This document shows positions 33,494 to 36,744 of a stretch of 36,744 nt of DNA, piece after piece. The stretch is from NCBI GenBank assembly GCA_947448955.1, contig CANFPU010000021.1, positions 1 through 36,744 of the forward strand, in the 5' to 3' direction. How positions within the stretch are numbered: the stretch's first letter is position 1; each line of letters begins with the position of its first letter. Position numbers and translations under genes: made by a program. Source of the DNA: Burkholderiales bacterium (GTDB taxonomy: Bacteria; Pseudomonadota; Gammaproteobacteria; Burkholderiales; Burkholderiaceae_C). The notes under the pieces were generated by a model, which saw nothing but the letters and a program-made list of their open reading frames with translations, was not told where the DNA came from and made no database searches.

Positions 33494-33511
33494 GGCCGGC
33501 TTCGGCCGGCC
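33494..33511. terminator. GC-rich hairpin between convergent genes
   Basis: GGCCGGC and GCCGGCC around a TTCG tetraloop. A very stable hairpin between the TauE/SafE gene (+) and the panE-like gene (-), but neither side has a real T-tract, so the terminator assignment is tentative. Confidence 0.4.
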
Positions 33512-33520
33512 TTGGGGCGC

Positions 33521-34534
33521 TCAGATCGGCTGCAACGCCAGTCGACCACGACGCTGCGCCAAGCTTCGACTGAGCAAGCTGGTGACCGCATAGATCGCCT
33601 CGATGGTCGGCGTCGGCGTCCCAGTGATCTGGCCGAGTTCGACCACCGCGCCGACCAGCGCTTCCAGTTCTAGCGCGCGTCCGCTCTCGACATCCTGCAG
33701 CATCGACGTCTTGTGCGCGCCGACGGACTCAGCGCCAGCGATCCGCTGGGCCAGCGATATCTTGAAGCGCACGCCCAAGGCCTCCGCCACCGATTGGCCT
33801 TCGGTCATCATGCGTTCGATCAGCGCAAGCGTTGCTGGGAATCGGCAGATCTCTTCCAAGGTCGCGTGCGACAGCGCCGAAATCGGGTTCAAGCTCAGGT
33901 TGCCCCAGAGCTTGACCCAGAGCTCGGCCCGGATGTCGCGCGACACAGGAGACTTGAAACCGGCATTCATGAAGACGCGAGACAGTGATTCGACACGCTC
34001 GCTGCGGCTACCGTCGAGCTCACCCAGCGTGAAACGGTTGCCCTCGATCACCCGCACCAAGCCCGGTTCGACCAATTCAGCTGCAGGGTAGACGACGCTG
34101 CCGATGAGGCGCTCGGTCTCGATGCTCGCCGCCAAGGCGCCGTCTGGGTCGACGCGGGTCACCGCACGGCCTTCATAAGGCCCGGCGAGCTTCTGGAAAT
34201 ACCACCAGGGCACGCCGTTGATCATCGTCACGAGCAGCGTGCGTGGACCGAACAATGCGCGCAAACCCGGCAGCAAATCCCGAACCTGGTGCGCCTTGAC
34301 GGTCAGCAGCACGGCGTCTTGTGGCCCCGCATCGACCATCTGCTCGACCGCTCGCACCTTCGGCGCATGCAGCGTGCTGCCGTCCTCCAGAATCAACCTG
34401 AAACCATGGGTGTTGATCGCCGCGAGGTTGCGATTGCGGGCGATGAACGTGACGTCCTCGCCTGCCGCGGCCAGCCTCGCACCCAACATGCCGCCAATGG
34501 CGCCCGCGCCAACGATGGCGATCTTCATGCTCAT
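33521..34534 (-). CDS. panE: Ketopantoate reductase family protein (2-dehydropantoate 2-reductase)
   Basis: A 337-aa NADPH-dependent reductase family member. The Rossmann motif IAIVGAGAIGGMLGARLA starts at residue 5. The catalytic Lys lies in ELWVKLWGNLSLNPISAL and the substrate Glu is probably in the ALELEALVG segment near residue 290. Size and pattern fit PanE, which makes pantoate for coenzyme A. However, proteobacteria often carry several paralogues used in other pathways, and the neighbour is a CoA ligase, so a catabolic role is also possible. The first ATG is preceded by GGAGG at nine bases. Downstream of the CoA ligase gene by 22 bases on the same strand, so the two are likely an operon. 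Confidence 0.85.
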   Translation of the reverse strand: MSMKIAIVGAGAIGGMLGARLAAAGEDVTFIARNRNLAAINTHGFRLILEDGSTLHAPKVRAVEQMVDAGPQDAVLLTVKAHQVRDLLPGLRALFGPRTLLVTMINGVPWWYFQKLAGPYEGRAVTRVDPDGALAASIETERLIGSVVYPAAELVEPGLVRVIEGNRFTLGELDGSRSERVESLSRVFMNAGFKSPVSRDIRAELWVKLWGNLSLNPISALSHATLEEICRFPATLALIERMMTEGQSVAEALGVRFKISLAQRIAGAESVGAHKTSMLQDVESGRALELEALVGAVVELGQITGTPTPTIEAIYAVTSLLSRSLAQRRGRLALQPI

Positions 34535-34556
34535 CGAAACCAGCCTCCGTCCAGGA

Positions 34557-36083
34557 TCAGCCCAGGCCTAGCTTTTGCGCCAGTCCGATGCGCTGCAACT
34601 TGCCGGTCGCACCCTTGGGGATCTCGTCCATGAACAAGATCTTCTTGGGCACCTTGTAGTCAGCGGCACGGCCGGCGACGAAGGTCTGCAACTCGCGCTC
34701 GGTGGCGGCCTGCCCCTCGCGCAGCACCACCACGGCGGCCACCTCCTCGCCCAGCTTCGGGTGCGGTAGGCCGAAGCACACCACCTGCGCCACCGCCGGA
34801 TGGTCCATCAGCAACTCATCGACCTCGCGCGGGCTGATCTTCTCGCCGCCACGGTTGATGATTTCCTTCAGGCGCCCGGTGATGCTGATGTAACCCTCAC
34901 CGTCCATCACACCCTGGTCGCCGGTGCGAAACCAGCCGTCTCGGTAGCCTTCGGCATTGGCAGATGGGTTGTTCTCGTAGCCAGCGGTGACGTTGTCGCC
35001 CCGGATCACGATCTCGCCAACCTCGCCGGCACCCAGCAAGCTGCCGTCGCCAGCCATGATGGACACCTCGGGGCCAGCGGCCTGACCCACGGTACCGGGC
35101 TTGCGAGCAGCCGGCGGCAGCGGGTTGGAGGTCATCTGGTGGGTCGCCTCGGTCATGCCATAGGCCTCAATCAGCGGCGCACCGAACACCGCTTCGAGCT
35201 CGCGAATCACCTGCGGCGGCATCGATGATGACGAAGACCGCATGAAACGAAGCGGATGGCGGGCAATGACCTCGGCGTTCTTGCCGGCACGACCGACGAT
35301 GGCCTGGTGCATCGTCGGCACCGCGGTGTACCAAGTGGGGCGAGCCTCGTCCATCCAGGCGAAGAATTTCAGCGCGTTGAAGCCCGGCGTGCAGAACACC
35401 TGAGAGCCAGCCGCGAGCGGCGCCAGCACGCCGGCGATCAGGCCGTGGATATGGAACAGCGGCATGATGTTGAGCCCACAGTCCCCCGGCGCGAACTGCA
35501 GCGTGTGCGCAATGCTGCTGGCCGAGGCGCACAGATTGCGCTGCGACAGCGGCACGATCTTGGGCCGAGAGGTGGTGCCTGAGGTGTGCAGCACCATCGA
35601 GATGTCGTCGGGCTGGGCCAAGCCGCCGACCAAGGCGGGCAACACCGCTCGCTCATCACGGGCTTGCAACACGAAGCTGCCGGCGCCTTGGTCGGCACGG
35701 GCCACCATGTCGAGCACGCGCAGTCCTAGCTTCTCGGCCACCGCGATCGCAGGCGAACTACTGCCTTGCTCGACGATCAGCGCCTTGGCATTCAGGTCGG
35801 CGAGATAAAACTCAAACTCCTCCCCTCGGTAGCCGGGGTTCAGCGGCGCACTCGTGACGCCACAGGCACAGGCCGCGAAGCAGGCGGCCATCTCGGGGCC
35901 GTTGTTCAACACGATCGCCACGCGGTCGTTTCGGCCGATGCCCCAAGCGTTCAGACTGGCCAGTGTGTCGATGATCAAGGCTCGCAACGCTCGGAAGTCG
36001 AGCGCCGTGCGGCCAGGGGCCGAAATCGCGGGCGCGTCGTCAGCGCCGATGGCCAACAGGTCATTCAGGGAGGTCTGCAACAT
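34557..36083 (-). CDS. Oxalate-CoA ligase-like acyl-CoA synthetase
   Basis: A 508-aa adenylate-forming enzyme. P-loop TSGTTSRPK is at residues 168-176; EAYGMTEATHQMTSNPLPP (about 307-325) matches the distinctive block of the Pcs60/AAE3 oxalyl-CoA synthetases. GWFRTGDQGVMD and GRLKEIINRGGEKISPREVDELL follow, with the catalytic Lys at about 495 in PKGATGKLQRIG. It probably activates oxalate or a related small diacid with ATP and CoA. The ATG at 36083 has AGGA upstream; an ATG eight codons earlier is also possible. No oxc or frc gene is in view. Confidence 0.88.
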   Translation of the reverse strand: MLQTSLNDLLAIGADDAPAISAPGRTALDFRALRALIIDTLASLNAWGIGRNDRVAIVLNNGPEMAACFAACACGVTSAPLNPGYRGEEFEFYLADLNAKALIVEQGSSSPAIAVAEKLGLRVLDMVARADQGAGSFVLQARDERAVLPALVGGLAQPDDISMVLHTSGTTSRPKIVPLSQRNLCASASSIAHTLQFAPGDCGLNIMPLFHIHGLIAGVLAPLAAGSQVFCTPGFNALKFFAWMDEARPTWYTAVPTMHQAIVGRAGKNAEVIARHPLRFMRSSSSSMPPQVIRELEAVFGAPLIEAYGMTEATHQMTSNPLPPAARKPGTVGQAAGPEVSIMAGDGSLLGAGEVGEIVIRGDNVTAGYENNPSANAEGYRDGWFRTGDQGVMDGEGYISITGRLKEIINRGGEKISPREVDELLMDHPAVAQVVCFGLPHPKLGEEVAAVVVLREGQAATERELQTFVAGRAADYKVPKKILFMDEIPKGATGKLQRIGLAQKLGLG

Positions 36084-36173
36084 CGTAAGAAATCCTGGAA
36101 AAGGCATTCAATCAAGATGATCGAAATGCCTGGTGAGCGTATTTTGACGCCAAGCGGCCACCCAGCGCAGGTT

Positions 36174-36744
36174 TCAGTCCCTCTGCAAACGTATGCGGGC
36201 CAGCGCGACAGCGTTGCCACCACGGCGTTGGGCCTCCTCCAAGGCGGCAGCGCCGGCCGCCATCAGCTCGGTTTGGCTGCTCGCGGTGTGGGGGTAGCTC
36301 GCCACACCCATCGAAACGCTGAAACGCAGCGCCTGGCCGTCTAGCACCACGATCTGGGTCGCGCATTGGCGGCGCAAGCCCTCCATGCGCGCATGCGCGG
36401 TCGCCAGCCCCACACCCGACAACAACACAGCGAAGCGCTGCTGACCGATGCGGCAGGATGAGTCCATCGCCCGCGTGTTGCTGCGCAGCAAGACCCCCAT
36501 CGCCTCGCAGATCCGATCGTTCGACGGCGCGCCGGGCTGATCAGCGCTCGTGTCGATCGTGATGTAGACCAATGCGAATTCACGGTGCTCGCGGGACGAC
36601 AGATCGAGTTCACGGCGCAACTGGTCGTCGAATTGCGACCGGTCGTGATGAGCGCCAGCCGCTTCCCGCGGTCCTTGGTGGGCCAGTTCGCGCCGCAAGT
36701 TCTGGTTGGCCTGCTGTTGTTGCTCTAGCTGATCGAGCAACAAC
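36174..36744 (-). CDS. GGDEF-type protein with degenerate active site (partial)
   Basis: The C-terminal 189 residues of a gene that continues past the right edge. A Gln-rich probable coiled coil (LEQQQQANQNLRREL) is followed by a diguanylate-cyclase-like fold: FDDQLRRELDLSSREHREFALVYITID, ICEAMGVLLRS, then CRIGQQRFAVLLSG and RFSVSMGVASYP. The signature GGDEF is replaced by GQQRF (residues 100-104 of the fragment), so catalytic activity is unlikely; such domains often act as nucleotide sensors or protein partners. No ATG start is visible in this part, and the codon at the window edge is an internal Leu (TTG). Confidence 0.75.
   Translation of the reverse strand, partial: LLLDQLEQQQQANQNLRRELAHQGPREAAGAHHDRSQFDDQLRRELDLSSREHREFALVYITIDTSADQPGAPSNDRICEAMGVLLRSNTRAMDSSCRIGQQRFAVLLSGVGLATAHARMEGLRRQCATQIVVLDGQALRFSVSMGVASYPHTASSQTELMAAGAAALEEAQRRGGNAVALARIRLQRD

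Overview
The window is about 36.7 kb of GC-rich chromosomal DNA. Gene content and protein style suggest a free-living betaproteobacterium of the order Burkholderiales. Pointers are an intracellular PHB depolymerase, a soluble RnfB-like ferredoxin near nth, a DUF3717/DUF1289 protein, a zapB-zapA-ssrS block followed by an EVE-domain gene, and a lysine-rich small protein with a TTG start. This is inferred from families and gene order; no database was searched. I see no transposon, integrase, CRISPR array, tRNA or rRNA gene.

Left part (1-8.8 kb): the 3' end of an unrecognised + strand gene, a BMP-family periplasmic binding protein and an S4 RNA-binding protein on the minus strand, then a DUF938 methyltransferase overlapping a small [2Fe-2S] ferredoxin. 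An orphan ParA-type ATPase follows, then a 58-aa lysine-rich protein, a cold-shock protein, a GMC oxidoreductase and a RhlE-type DEAD-box helicase with a long structured leader.

Middle (8.8-22.6 kb): a DUF3717-DUF1289 protein overlaps a MATE efflux pump. A Cpx-like envelope-stress module follows on the minus strand: a Spy/CpxP-type periplasmic protein, an OmpR-family regulator and a histidine kinase, with a perfect GTAAA-N5-GTAAA CpxR-type box upstream of the spy-like gene. Next come a large TonB-dependent receptor, a TPR protein ending in a 2OG-Fe(II) oxygenase-like domain, uvrB, and a divergent aromatic aminotransferase.

Right part (22.7-36.7 kb): a compact + strand run phaZ-rnfB-eamA-nth-btuF. 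It meets a minus-strand btuB-btuC-btuD vitamin B12 uptake operon that is preceded by a cobalamin riboswitch. Divergent from that is zapB-like, zapA, 6S RNA, an EVE-domain protein and a TauE/SafE permease. The window ends with a ketopantoate-reductase-family gene, an oxalate-CoA-ligase-like enzyme and a truncated, degenerate GGDEF protein, all on the minus strand.

The observations most worth following up are: (i) an almost identical TGCA-rich dyad in the promoters of the orphan parA gene and of phaZ, suggesting one regulator (possibly PhaR) controls both; (ii) the TonB receptor next to a TPR/2OG-oxygenase protein; (iii) the Cpx module with its operator; and (iv) a short unexplained stretch at 3.66-3.87 kb holding a possible small ORF and an orphan terminator.
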